From Callorhinus ursinus (taxonomy: Eukaryota; Chordata; Mammalia; Carnivora; Otariidae): a stretch of DNA of 64,000 bases. Location of the stretch: contig NW_020313005.1 in assembly GCF_003265705.1 (NCBI RefSeq), positions 18,146,097 through 18,210,096 on the forward strand. Reading direction: 5' to 3'. Position numbers and translations under genes: made by a program. This document shows, one piece after another, positions 23,345 through 33,929 of this stretch (positions are counted from its first letter, which is position 1; each line of letters opens with the position of its first letter). Below the pieces are notes generated by a model, which saw only the letters and a program-made list of their open reading frames with translations, was not told where the DNA came from and made no database searches.

Positions 23345-24295
23345 GATTTTATATCCTGCCACTTTACTGAATTCCTGTATGAGTTCTAGCAGTTTTGGGG
23401 CAGAGTCTTTGGGTTTTCCACATAAAGTATCATATCATCTGCAAACAGTGAGAGTTTGACTTCTTCTTTGCTGATTTGGATGCCTTTGATTTCTTTTTGT
23501 TATCTGATTGCTGTGGCTAGGACTTCTAATACTATGTTGAATAGCAGTGGTGATAGTGGACATCCCTGCCGCGTTCCTGACCTTAGGGGGAAAGCTCTGT
23601 TTTTCCCCATTGAGAATGATATTCGTGTGGGTTTTTCATAGATGGCTTTTATGATATTGAGGTATGTACCCTCTATCCCTATACTCTGAAGAGTTTTGAT
23701 CAAGAAAGGATGCTGTACTTTGTCAAATGCTTTTTTCTGCATCTATTGAAAGGATCATATGGTTCCTGTTCTTTCTTTTATTAATGTATTGTATCACGTT
23801 GATTGATTTGCGGATGTTGAACCAACCTTGCAGCCCAGGAATAAATCCCACTTGGTCATGGTGAATAATCCTTTTAAAGTACTGTTGAATCCTATTGGTT
23901 AGTATTTTGTTGAGAATTTTTGCATCCATGTTCATCAAGGATATTGGTCTGTAATTCTCCTTTTTGAAGGGGTCTTTGTCTGGTTTTGGGATCAAGGTAA
24001 TGGTGGCTCATAAAAAGTGTTTGGAAGTTTTCCCTCCATTTCTATTTTTTGGAACAGTTGCAGAAGAATAGGTATTAATTCTTCTTTAAATGTTTGGTAG
24101 AATTCCCTGGGAAGCCATCTGGCCTTGGCTTTTGTTTGTTGGGAGATTTTTGATTACTGCTTCAATTTCCTTAGTAGTTATAGGTCTGTTCAGGTTTTCT
24201 ATTTCTTCCTGGTTCAGTTCTGGTAGTTTATACATCTCTAGGAATGCATCCATTTCTTCCACATCCATTTCTTCCAGATCATTTAATTTGCTGGC
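23345..24295 (-). pseudogene. L1 ORF2 fragment, reverse-transcriptase domain, inverted
   Basis: Translated on the minus strand it gives a run of L1 RT text: LNRPIT near the start, [46 protein letters not shown] and the catalytic FADD box (codons at 23434-23445). A deletion removes the segment between the 'LPTNKS' and 'GILPN' regions. A frameshift near 23735 and an in-frame stop at 23500-23502 break the frame. It is a dead 5' piece of the inverted L1, not a cellular gene. Confidence 0.93.
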
Positions 24296-26388
24296 ATACA
24301 GGAATTCAGTAAAGTGGCAGGATATAAAATCAATGCACAAAAAACAGTGGCATTCCTATACACCAACAACAAGACAGAAGAAAGAGAAATTAAGGAGTTG
24401 ATCCCATTTACAATTGCACCCAAAACCATAAGATACCTAGGAATAAATCTAACCAAAGAGGTAAAGGATCTGTACTCAGGAAACTATAAAATACTCATGA
24501 AAGAAATTGAGGAAGACACAAAGAAATGGAAAAATGTTCCATGCACATGGATTGGAAGAACAAATATTGTGAAGATGTCTATGCTACCTAGAGCAATCTA
24601 CACATTCAATGCAATCCCCATCAAAATACCATCCACTTTTTTCAAAGAAATGGAACAAATAATCCTAAAATTTGTATGGGACCAGAAAAGACCCCGAATA
24701 GCCAGAGGAATGTTGAAAAAAAGAAAAGCAAAGCTGGTGGCATCACAATTCCGGACTTCAAGCCCTATTACAAAGCTGTCATCATCAAGACAGTATGGTA
24801 CTGGCACAAAAACAGACATATACATCAATGGAACAGAAGAGAGAGCCCAGAAATGGACCCTCAACTCTATAGTCAACTCATCTTCGACAAAGCAGGAAAG
24901 AATGTCCAATGGAAAAAAGACAGTCGCTTCAACAAATGGTGTTGGGAAAATTGGACAGCCACATGCAGAAGAATGAAACTGGACCATTTCCTTACACCAC
25001 ACAGACAAGGAGCCTCAAAATGGTTGAAAGACCTAAACGTGAGACAGGAGTCCATCAAAATCCTAAAGGAGAACACAGGCAGCAACCTCCTCAAACTCAG
25101 CTGCAACAACTTCTTTCTAAGGGAAGCAAGGGCAAAAATGAACTATTGGGATTTCATCAAGATAAAAAGCTTTTGCACAGCAAAAGAAAGAGTCAACAGA
25201 ACCAAAAGACAACCGACAGAATGGGAGAAGATATTTGCAAATGACATATCAGATAAAAGGCTAGTATCCAAAATCTATAAAGAACATCTCAAACTCAACA
25301 CCCAAAGAACAAATGATCCAATCAAGAAATGGGCAGAAGACATGAACAGACATTTTTCCAAAGAAGACATCCAAATGGCCAGCAGACACAGGAAAACGTG
25401 CTCAACATCTCTCGGCATCAGGGAAATCCAAATCAAAATCTCAATGAGATACCACCTCACACCAGTCATAATGGCTAAAATTAACAAGTCAGGAAACGAC
25501 AGATGTTAGCGGGGATGTGGAGAAAGGGGAACCCTCCTACATTGTTGGTGGGAATGCAAGCTGGTGCAGCCACTCTGGAAAACAGTACAGGGGTTCCTCA
25601 AAAAGTTGAAAATAGAGCTACCCTATGACCCAGCAATTGCACTACTGGATATTTACCCCAAAGATACAAATGTAGTGATCTGAAGGGGTACGTGCACCTC
25701 GATGTTTATAGCAGCAATGTCCACAATAGCCAAACTATGGAAGGAGCCAAGATGTCCATCGACAGATGAATGGATAAAGAAGATGTGGTATATATATACA
25801 ATGGAATGTTATGCAGCCATCAAAAGGAATGAAATCTTGCCATTTGCAACAACGTGGATGGAACTGGAGGGTATTATGCTGAGCGAAGTAAGTCAATCAG
25901 AGAAAGACATGTATCATATGATCTCATTGATATAAGGAATTCTTAATCTCAGGAAACAAACTGAGGGTTGCTGGAGTGGTGGGGGGTGGGAGGGATGGGT
26001 TGGCTGGTTGATAGACATTGGAGAGGGTAAGTGCTATGATGAGCGCTGTGAGTTAAGACTGTTGAATCACAGACCTGTACCTTGGAAACTAATGATACAT
26101 TATATGTTAAAAAAAAAAAAGAAGAAGAAGAAGAAGAAGATAGTAGGAAGGGAAAAATGAAGGGGGGGAATCAGAGGGGGAGATGAACCATGAGAGTCTA
26201 TGGACTCTGAGAAACAAACTGAGGGTTCTAGAAGGGAGGGGGTGGGGGGGATGGGTTAGCCTGGTGATGGGTATTAAACAGGGCATGTACTGAATGGAGC
26301 ACTGGGTGTTATATGCAAACAATGAATCATGGAACACTACATCAAAAACTAATGATGTAATGTATGGTGATTAACATAACATAATAAA
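23347..26388 (+). mobile_element. Younger carnivore L1 with 5' inversion (twin priming)
   Basis: About 3.0 kb inserted in the older L1. The 15-bp duplication 'aaaaatctaagtaga' at 23332-23346 and 26389-26403 is exact. The left part (23347-24295) is L1 ORF2 in reverse, and the right part (24296-26388) is the following part of the same ORF2 plus the 3' UTR in sense. The 3' UTR has an internal A-run and (GAA)n at 26108-26141 and ends 'gtgattaacataacataataaaaaaa', the carnivore-specific L1 tail. The two halves share 36 bases at the break (23345-23380 inverted, 24296-24331 direct). Twin-primed reverse transcription predicts this layout. Confidence 0.96.
24314..25509 (+). pseudogene. L1 ORF2 fragment, thumb and C-terminal region
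   Basis: Two overlapping frames carry one L1 ORF2 segment. The first (from 24314) reads [18 protein letters not shown] and [17 protein letters not shown] change in an A-run near 24716-24722 shifts the frame. The second frame carries [56 protein letters not shown] and [16 protein letters not shown], and ends at a TAG at 25507-25509, where the family has tryptophan just before the C-terminal cysteine region. The remaining C-terminus continues beyond the stop to about 25930. It lacks an endonuclease and is therefore inactive. Confidence 0.93.
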
Positions 26389-28234
26389 AAAAATCTAAGT
26401 AGACTTATTATCAACAAGGAGATTGAATCAGTAATCAAAACTTCCCAACAAACAAAAGTTCAGGACCAGATGGCTTCACTGGTGAACTTCACCAAACATT
26501 CAAAGAATATTTAATACCAATTGTTCTCAAACTTTCCCCAAATAATTGAAGAGGAGGAAATGTTTCCAAACTCATTTTATGAGGTCAGTGTTACCCTGAT
26601 ACCAAAACCAGACAAGGGCACCACAAAAAAAGAAAAATATATATATAGGCTAACGTAGATGAACACAGGTGCAGAAATCCTCAACAAAATATTAGCAAAC
26701 CAAATTCAGCAATGCATTAAAATGTTCACATGCCATGATTAAGTGGGATTTATTCCAGGGATGCAAGGATAATTCAACATTTGCAAATCTTTCCACATGA
26801 TATACCACATTCACAAACTGAAGGGTAAAAATCATATGATCATCTCCACAGGAGCAGAAAAATAATTTGACAAAATTCCACATCCATGTATGATAAAAAC
26901 TCTGGGTAAAGCATGAATAAAGGGAATATACATAGCAAGCCCATGGCTAACATCATACTCAATGGTGAAAAGCCAAAAGCTTTTTTTCTAAGATCACGAC
27001 AAAGATGCCCACTCTCACTATTTCTTTTTAATTTAATTTTTAAATTCTAGCCAAAGCAATTAGGCAAGAAAAAGACATAGAAGGCATTGATTTTGAAAAG
27101 AAGGAAGTAAAACTGCCACAGCTTGTGAACATGATTTTATAGAGAGAAAATTTTAAAGACTACACACACACACAAATAAAAACTATTAGAACTAGTTTTT
27201 ATAGAACCACAGAATTTCCTGAATAGCCAAAGCAATCTTGAGAAAGAAGAACAAAGCTGGAGGCATCATGCTTCTCAATCTCAAACTGTAGTACAAAGCT
27301 ATAGAATCAAAGCAGCATGGTATTGACATGAAAACAGACAGATAGATCAATAGAACAGAGTAGAAAGCCCAGAAATAAACCTATGCAAATATGATCAATT
27401 AAATTGCAACAAAGGAGGCAAAAATATACAATGGGGAAAGGACTATCTATTCAATAAATGGCCCTGGGAAAACTAGACAGTCACAGGAAAAGGAATAAAA
27501 CTGGAGCATTTTCTTACACCATACATAAAAATTAACTCAAGATGGATTAGACTTGAGTATAAGACCAGAAACTGTAAAACTCCTAGAGAAAACATAGGTG
27601 GTAAATTTCTTTAAATCACCCTTGGCAATATATTTCTGAATCTGACTCCACAGGCAATGTCAGCAAAAGCAAAAATGAATAAATGAAATACATCAAACTA
27701 AAAAGCTTCTGCACAGCGGAGGAAACCACCAACAAAATAAAAAGGCAACCTACTGAATGGAAGAAAGTATTTGCAAATCCTGTATCCAATAAGGAGTTAA
27801 TATCCAAAATATATAAGGAACTCAAACAACTTGATAGCTAAACAAACAAATAAATCAATCCATAAAAATTTAATTAAAAGTGGACAAAGAACTTGAATAG
27901 ACATTTCACCAAAAAATACATGTAAATGGCCAAAAAGCCCATGAAAAGATGCTCAGCATCCCTAATCATCAGGGCAGTGCAAATCAAACCAAAATGGGAT
28001 ATCATCTCATACCTGTCAGAATGGTTATTATCCAAAATACAGGAAATACCAAGTGTTGGTGAGGATTTGGAGAAAAGGGAACCCTTGTGCACAATTGGTG
28101 GAAATATAAATTGGTGCAAAAGCTGTGGAAAACAGTATGGAGGCTCCTCAAAAAATTGAAAGTAGAACTATTAGAAAATCCAGTAATTCTACTTCTGCAT
28201 ATTTATCTGAAGAAAATGAAAACAATAATTTTGA

Positions 28235-28292
28235 AATATATATATGCACCTTTATGTTCATTGAATATATATATGCACCTTTATGTTCATTC
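28235..28292. repeat. 29-bp tandem duplication inside the old L1
   Basis: Two copies of a 29-base unit containing 'tatatatatgcaccttt' then 'atgttcatt' lie head to tail, with the markers 'gcacc' at 28246 and 28275. The repeat is specific to this copy. Confidence 0.85.
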
Positions 28293-28363
28293 AATATAGC
28301 CAAGATATGGAAGCAACCTAAGTCTCCATGGATACATAAATAGGTAAAGAAGATGTGGTATGG

Positions 28364-28463
28364 NNNNNNNNNNNNNNNNNNNNNNNNNNNNNNNNNNNNN
28401 NNNNNNNNNNNNNNNNNNNNNNNNNNNNNNNNNNNNNNNNNNNNNNNNNNNNNNNNNNNNNNN
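28364..28463. other. Assembly gap (100 N)
   Basis: Exactly 100 N, the conventional size for a gap of unknown length. The left flank is L1 ORF2 stopping mid-element, and the right flank starts just before a (CA)19 run. The end of the old L1 is probably hidden here. Confidence 0.98.
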
Positions 28464-28466
28464 ATT

Positions 28467-28468
<2 letters not shown>

Positions 28469-28506
<38 letters not shown>
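28469..28506. repeat. (CA)19 microsatellite
   Basis: Uninterrupted CA dinucleotide run next to the gap. Long CA runs and L1 sequence together often break short-read assemblies. Confidence 0.97.
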
Positions 28507-28507
<1 letters not shown>

Positions 28508-28699
28508 TATTCTCCCCTAACAGCTATACCAAAAAGACAAAACAAAACAATTAGTATTTCCTAGTATTGCCTTAAAACTAGAAAAACTCTTAGGAAAAAC
28601 TGTCATCTTAATACTATTCAGTCCTTTTGACAGAAATAGTTTGTTTTTCCTTTTTTTTTGGTTTGTTGTTGCTTGCCATTTGATTGGAATATGCGTCTT

Positions 28700-28893
28700 T
28701 TTTTTTTCTTTTAAAGATTTTATTTATTTGAGAGAGAGAGAATGAGAGAGAGAACACGAGAGGGGGAGGGTCAGAGGGAGAGGCAGACTCCCCGGCGAGC
28801 AGGGAGCCCGATGTGGGGCTCGATCCCGGGACTCCAGGATCATGACCTGAGCCGAAGGCAGTCGCTTAACCAACTGAGCCACCCAGGCGCCCC
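28700..28893 (-). mobile_element. CAN-SINE (SINEC), young
   Basis: Minus-strand copy with tail 'ttaaagattttatttatttg', GA-rich block, 'gagcagggagcccgatgtgg', 'ggatcatgacctgagccgaa' and intact reversed head 'gagccacccaggcgcccc'. The duplication 'ggaatatgcgtct' (28686-28698) and 'ggattatgcgtct' (28894-28906) differs at one position. The head matches the consensus closely. Confidence 0.96.
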
Positions 28894-28944
28894 GGATTAT
28901 GCGTCTCTTAATACACACTTTTCAGACTCTGAAAACACTCTTCC

Positions 28945-29165
28945 CTTGCTTTGGAATTGGAGGGCCCAAGGTTCTAACCCCAGCACCATCACATGGTCAC
29001 TGTGTGACCTTGGACAAGATACTTGACCTTCTAAATCTATAAATTCATCTGTAAAATGGAGTTATACCCTTATCTACTGATTAGAAGGTTTTAAAGATTA
29101 AATAGGAAAATTATGTTAAAAACCCCTTGTGTGAAATTAAATAAGCACTCGTTAAATATTGGCTT
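28945..29165 (+). mobile_element. MIR SINE
   Basis: Forward MIR: 'ggttctaaccccagcacc', 'cactgtgtgaccttggacaag', 'tcatctgtaaaatggagtta', then 'aataagcactcgttaaatattgg'. The core is well preserved. Confidence 0.9.
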
Positions 29166-30107
29166 TCAAAAATAGCACATTTTTATTGGTAGCATCTTTA
29201 GTTTTTAAAGAAAGGGAGCAAAAGTCATTGGAGAAGCAATGACTGATAAATTGGGCATTCAAAGAATATATGGAGTCCCAGTGAAGGAGAGATCAGAAAT
29301 GCAATGTTGGGGCATCTACTTCTTAAGTAATCTTCAGATGCTTGAGTTGGGTGAAGGGTGAAAAGACAGCCCCGGCTGAGGAAGTAGGTTTTGGTTATTT
29401 ATAAGGCTCTGAGGGGAGGCCACAGGGACCTGTGGGAAAGACAGCTAGGTCTTCCCCACCAAGGCCAACCTCCTAGACACATGCTCCGTGCAGTCCTATG
29501 GGACCCCAAGCTCAGAGGGCCTTGAGTTTGGTTTGTGCTCTTCTGCTGCCATCCTGAAATGCTTAAAAATTTCTGATTAAGTGGCCTGCATCTTCATTCT
29601 GCCCTGGGCCCTGCACATGATGTAGTTGTCCTATCTCCACCCCTTCCAGGTCTTGCCTAGTCTTCCATCTGATGGGGTAAGGATAGCCCTGTGTTTGTCT
29701 AGGCCCTTATCCCCAAGGGTCCTGCTAACACACCATTACATTAGGAAATGAAAAGGAACTCAGCAGCGTACTTGCTCTGAAGAGGGAGAAAGAGCTAGAG
29801 AATGTACTTTTTCAGGAATGTGCATATTGAACATTGGTGTACAGCTAAAATATGGGTCATAATTTACAAGCTAACTGTATACTCAGTTCTTAAAAAAAAA
29901 AAAGGATGTAAAGTGAGAGAGATGGGCATGTCAGAGGCACAATTTTTGCCCATGATTCTGAACCTGTGCTTCATGGCAAAACTGACAAATCTGCTGAGTT
30001 GCTCCCTCTTTCCTTCCCATCCACCATGCCCAGATGATTCTCTGGCAACTAATTATTTTCTTCTTAAAAGTGGATGAGAGTGTATAGAAGCAGTGATTGG
30101 AGGAGAA
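29166..30107. other. Unique sequence, no feature recognised
   Basis: Nearly 1 kb without a recognisable repeat or exon. A 91-codon frame at 29802-30077 has no domain and includes an A-run (29891-29902). Confidence 0.5.
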
Positions 30108-30372
30108 GAGGAATAACATTTATTGAGTGTCTATCACATGCCAAGTGTTAAGCTAGGGGCTTTGCATAGAGTTTCTCATTTATTCCTCACAATGGCACAA
30201 TACCCTGTGGGTGGGTAATATTATCTCCATTTTACAGATAAAGAAACAGGGCCCAGTGAATTAACCAATTCGACCAAGTCACAACATAAAGTAAGTGGCA
30301 AGAAAAGGATATAAACCCAGGTCTCTCTGTCACCAAATGCCTTGTTCTTTTTAGTGTAATATACTGCCCACC
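30108..30372 (-). mobile_element. MIR SINE, near full length
   Basis: Reversed MIR from 'aataacatttattgagtgtc' through 'atgccaagtgttaagctagg', 'ctcacaatggcacaataccc', 'ctccattttacagataaagaaac' and 'aacccaggtctctc' to 'agtgtaatatactgccc'. Both ends appear present. Confidence 0.92.
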
Positions 30373-30394
30373 AACTGGAAACTGAGACAGATGA

Positions 30395-30595
30395 AGAAAT
30401 ATTCCATTACTATATTCCAAGCTCTGTTCTAAATGCATTACATGTTTTAACTCATTTAATTCTCACATTGAGACAGGCTCAGAAAGTTTAAGTAAATTCC
30501 ATAAGGACTTGTAGCTGTTAAGTGTCAGAACCAGGATTCAAACCTAAACAGTCTGTCTTCAAAGCCAAAACCCTTAGCTAACCCATGATGCTACT
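30395..30595 (-). mobile_element. MIR SINE
   Basis: Reversed MIR: 'attccaagctctgttctaaatg', 'ttttaactcatttaattctcac', 'gacaggctcagaaagtttaag', 'ccaggattcaaacctaaacag'. It follows the previous MIR by about 20 bases in the same orientation. Confidence 0.87.
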
Positions 30596-30844
30596 TTTTC
30601 TTAAAAAAAAAAAAATGGGGGGTTAGGGGAAGGACAAACTTGGTGAAGGAATGTAGATTGAACATAGAAAAGGCTAAGGGTGAATTCTAGGTTTTATGTT
30701 TGAGTACCTGGTGGGAATGACCTGATGGTGTCATTTAGTAAAATGTGAACTATAGAAAAAAATGAGGTACAGGTTTCAGGGCAATGATTGTGACATCACT
30801 TTTGGACATGCTGAGTTTGGGGTGCTCAGAAGGCATCCACAACA

Positions 30845-30958
30845 TTAGCACCTTCCTTCCAGGGTTGTTGTGGAGACTGAGGGAGTTCATACATGCAGAG
30901 TGCTTAGAATGGTACCCGGCAGAGTAAGTGCTAGGTAAGTGTTTGCTATTATTATGAC
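30845..30958 (+). mobile_element. MIR SINE 3' end
   Basis: Forward MIR 3' half: 'agggttgttgtggagactgag', 'gagtgcttagaatggtaccc', 'agtaagtgctaggtaagtg' and the terminal 'ttattat'. It lies inside the reversed L2. Confidence 0.8.
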
Positions 30959-31039
30959 CCAGTACACAACTGGGTCATTGCAGAGCTAAGAAGATTATTA
31001 TGACCCAGTAAGCAATTGGGTCAAATGGAGCGAAGAAGA
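30948..31039. repeat. 46-bp tandem duplication carrying a perfect hairpin
   Basis: Two 46-base units start 'attattatgacccagta'. In the first, 'tgacccagt' (30955-30963) and 'actgggtca' (30969-30977) form perfect 9-bp arms around a 5-base loop. In the second, the arms differ by one base (31001-31023). The first unit begins in the MIR tail, so the duplication happened after that MIR inserted. Confidence 0.85.
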
Positions 31040-31200
31040 GAGATTTTGACCTGAGATATAAACTCAAGAGTTCTGAACTTACAGATGAAAACAGAAGTCA
31101 TAGGCGAAGAGATCTCTTAAGGAGAAAAGACAGAAGGAGAAGAGAAGAAATCCTTAAGGAACAATTCATCTTGATAGACACAAATCATCTGAGATATTGG

Positions 31201-31526
31201 ATAAAGGCTTATCATTTGGAAGTTACTGAAGTTTCAACAAAAGGGAAAACCTCCTTTATATTTGCAATAAGACATTGAGTCTCTGACCGAGAAAGACCAT
31301 TCCTTAGATGGTAACCCATACAATCAGAAATAACAAGTGAGATAACATTAAATCAAATTCCTGCAGAAAGGGGACCACAGCTACCGAAACTGCTCTGTTC
31401 CATCGCAAGAGTTTGTGCCCAGGATTAACATCCACTCGGGATTTCTTAGCTCCTCAATTAGCTTCCAACCCAAATGTGCTATCCCAGCTTTACGTGGTCA
31501 AGAGTCCTGGTCTTCAAGAGCTGTGA
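31201..31526. other. Unique sequence, no feature recognised
   Basis: A-rich sequence between the decayed L2 and the simple-repeat tract. No gene or element is recognised. Confidence 0.5.
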
Positions 31527-31576
<50 letters not shown>

Positions 31577-31594
31577 GCGCGCATATGCATGCGC
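31527..31594. repeat. 68-bp alternating purine-pyrimidine tract, (CA)n-(CG)10
   Basis: From 31527 to 31594 purines and pyrimidines alternate without a break: about 15 AC units, then ten consecutive CG units, then 'catatgcatgcgc'. Such a tract, especially the CG part, has the strongest known preference for left-handed Z-DNA. Ten adjacent CpGs in otherwise CpG-poor DNA are unusual. See the findings. Confidence 0.95.
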
Positions 31595-31729
31595 TCAGTC
31601 TTTGATTGCTGCTTTCACCAGTGATCCTGGAGGCTCCCCCCTGATCTCTAGGGATCAATATGAACTTCTTACAAGAAGCCTTTTGTGCCATTCACCTGGG
31701 CTTGGTGCTTCCTCATGGTTCCTTACTCT

Positions 31730-31870
31730 TGCCTCTATCACAATGCTTATCCACTGACTTGGAACTTTCTACTTTCTTACTTAACTACAAGCTTTTTTCA
31801 GAGATTTTTTTTTTTTCATAGTCCAAGCCCTAGCATAATGCTTGGCCATCGTATGTGCTCAAGGACTCTG
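31730..31870 (+). mobile_element. Possible L2 3' end
   Basis: The text 'ctatcacaatgcttatccac' followed by 'ccctagcataatgcttggcc' and 'tatgtgctcaagga' resembles the L2 3' end ('cctagcacagtgcctggcacatagtaggtgctcaa'). It is interrupted by a T-run. Confidence 0.45.
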
Positions 31871-32027
31871 ATTTTAAAACTGTATTCCTGGAAAGTGCAT
31901 TTTTAATTTCAGCATCTTCTACATAGTCCAACCACACTTCTGTTCCTAGATAAGACTTAGACTCTGTGAGGATTCAATGCTCTGGACCCCTCCTTGTCTA
32001 ACATGTGAGATTGTTTGTCTGTTTGTT

Positions 32028-32215
32028 TTTTAGTCCACTTTGTTGAGGTATAATTTACAAATATTTCCCTTCTTATATTTTAAGTGTACCAGCCAATGAA
32101 TTTTACAACTGTATATATTTGCAGAACCACCAGGTAATGAAGGTACAGATCATTTTCAGCATCCCAAAAGGTCTCCCTATATGTTTCCCTCTGTGGTCCC
32201 AAGTACCATACTTCA
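32028..32215 (-). mobile_element. Old L1 (L1M) fragment, antisense
   Basis: 'tgttgaggtataatttacaaat', 'taagtgtaccagccaatgaatttta', 'cagaaccaccaggtaatg' and 'atcattttcagcatccc' match, in order, the antisense of an L1M 3' portion. Confidence 0.7.
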
Positions 32216-32896
32216 GGCTGGAAACTTTGATGTGTAGAATAGATGCAAACAGGTCAATCCCAGGTTTTGTGAAGGAAATGAATGAGCACGGATCAGACTG
32301 CTGTCATATAGAAGGTGTAATACATGGTTTGGTGGCAAATTAAAGGCAAAGAGAAAGATACCTCAAGTGGAATGCATGTTGGCAAAATCAGAAAGGCAGT
32401 AAGTTGAACTTGGGGTCATTTGTTTGGAGCAGAGCTTTGGGGTGGAAGTGATGAGAAGGAAAATGGTACAGGTAGGAATGCAGGTTTCCCACACAAGTGG
32501 GGAATATTGGTGATGTTGCATGACCCTCCTGGCATTTTCTCCATGTCCAGGGAGGGCTAAGGTTACTCATGGGCTCTGCTCTCCTACCAACTCTAGTTAG
32601 TCGGCTGCATAAAGCAGCATAGAGCGCTGAGAGCTTTCTCCTGCGAGTTGAAGTCACTTGGCCACTCCTTTGCCTCCTTCGACTCAGAAGTCTGCTGTTT
32701 CAGACCCCGTTCTACTCTCCCCTGCCCAGATCCTGCCAGATCCCAAGGACAGCTGGACTCCTAGTCCTGCCCTTTCTACCTTGCCCTATCTCATGCTCCA
32801 GCGTCATTGTCATGAATGGAGAGGGAAACCTTCGGTACAGAAAGAGAGTAGAAAGAGCCTGTGTTTCCCTCTTGCTTTTAATCTCAATAATAACAG
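32216..32896. other. Unique sequence, no feature recognised
   Basis: No repeat or gene is recognised. Frames of 87-89 codons on both strands overlap each other, as chance frames do. Confidence 0.5.
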
Positions 32897-33163
32897 TCGA
32901 AAATCTGCCTATAACTTTTGACTCCCCCCAAATTTAACTATTAATAGCCTACTATTGCCTGGAAGCCTTACTGATGAATAAATAGTCAATTAACAGCTAT
33001 TTTGTAGGTTATATGTATTCTTACAACAAATAAGTTAGAGAAAAAATGTTATCTAGAAAATCATAAAGAAGAGAAAATACATTTACAGTATATACTACAA
33101 AAATTCTTCATAGTAATGGACCTGTATAGTTCAAACCCATGTTGTTCGAGTGTCAACTGTAAT
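32897..33163 (-). mobile_element. Tigger/MER2-type DNA transposon fragment
   Basis: 'tctgcctataacttttgactcccc', 'aactattaatagcctactattg', 'ggaagccttactgatgaataa' and 'aaatcataaagaagagaaaatac' follow a Tigger2/MER2 element. The right end reads 'agttcaaacccatgttgttcg' then 'gtcaactg', the reversed terminal inverted repeat of this pogo-like group. The opposite terminal repeat is missing. Confidence 0.85.
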
Positions 33164-33574
33164 TTCAAAGCATAATCCAGAGGCTGCTTAGTTGACTTGA
33201 ATAAAGCTCAGCAGACAGATTTTTTTTTCAAAACAACTCACATCAAAGGAGGACATGCACATCACCCCTAACACCTTTCACGGAGACACATTCAATCCAT
33301 ATTTGTAAATCTATCTGTATTTGTGAGAAACGCCCTTCTTGGAAGACAGAAACTAGCAGCCAAACTCTTATAGTAATTCTGTGAACGGGGCATACAATCT
33401 CTTTCCCAGCACCCAGGTTGGCTAGAAAGTCTGCAGCAGTACAGCGATCTGAGACAAGGAACCAGGCTAACCTTCCTGAAAAAGATGCCATAATCATCCT
33501 CTCAGATTTTCCTCAGCAAATCAAATCTTGACTACAATGTAAGAAGTAAGCAGAACTGCATAAAAGGAACACTC
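33164..33574. other. Unique sequence, no feature recognised
   Basis: No element or exon is recognised. The minus-strand frame at 33243-33497 (84 codons) has no known domain. Confidence 0.5.
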
Positions 33575-33728
33575 TCATTGCATGGGGGGGGGTGCTGAGT
33601 GAAATAGGTGATGGGGATTCAGAATACATTTATCATGATGACCAGTGAATAATGTATAGAATTGTTGAATCACTACATTGTACACCTGAAACATGTAACA
33701 CAGTTTTATTACTTAAACTATACTGGAA
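33575..33728 (+). mobile_element. Carnivore L1 3' end, short
   Basis: 'aggtgatggggattcagaatac', 'atcatgatgaccagtgaataatgtatagaattgttgaatcac' and 'ttgtacacctgaaac' match the tail of a carnivore L1, ending at 'tatactggaatcaaaa'. It is severely 5'-truncated (about 150 bp). A G-run of nine lies at its left edge. Confidence 0.8.
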
Positions 33729-33929
33729 TCAAAATTTGGCACTGGGCTAAACTAACAGTGGAGGCATAGGGTAACTGGTTCTGACTCTGATGTGACCTGC
33801 CTCTGTGAACCTTATAATACGATTTTCCTCCATGAATCTGACTCTTCATCTGCTTCTATAGAATTATATTCTAAATCTTTAAGACTTCTTTTTCTTCCAA
33901 AGGGGAATACTTGTTCTTTAAAGGAAAAT

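Larger units (their letters stand above)
21410..28363 (+). mobile_element. Old L1 (L1M) with internal deletion, host of a younger L1; cut by the assembly gap
   Basis: 5' UTR and ORF1 start: 'gaggaatatgttccaagtgaaag', 'acctgataaagagttcacagg', 'gatgctcagcaatctcag', 'gggacctgtgggacaacatc'. Near 22210 the sequence jumps from ORF1 into the ORF2 endonuclease region ('tatttatgcacccagcatag', 'atcatctagaaagaaaatg'). ORF2 then continues past an inserted L1 (23347-26388) to 'gtaaagaagatgtggtatgg', where 100 N begin. The expected last ~600 bp (end of ORF2 and 3' UTR) are absent. No intact frame remains. Confidence 0.88.
30640..31200 (-). mobile_element. L2 fragment interrupted by a MIR
   Basis: Reversed L2 text: 'gtgaattctaggttttatg' and 'cttttggacatgctgagtttggggtgctcagaaggcatcc' (L2 'ttggacatgttaagtttgag'). 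After the MIR at 30845-30958 it seems to resume with 'gacctgagatataaactcaag'. The first half is convincing and the second half weaker. Confidence 0.6.

Noticed and set aside
24314..25509. Long open frames that could be taken for a reverse-transcriptase gene
   Set aside because: L1 ORF2 broken by a frameshift and stops, with the 5' part inverted. It cannot encode an active enzyme.
28148..28564. Open frames spanning the N block
   Set aside because: Artefacts of translating the gap and the adjacent CA repeat.
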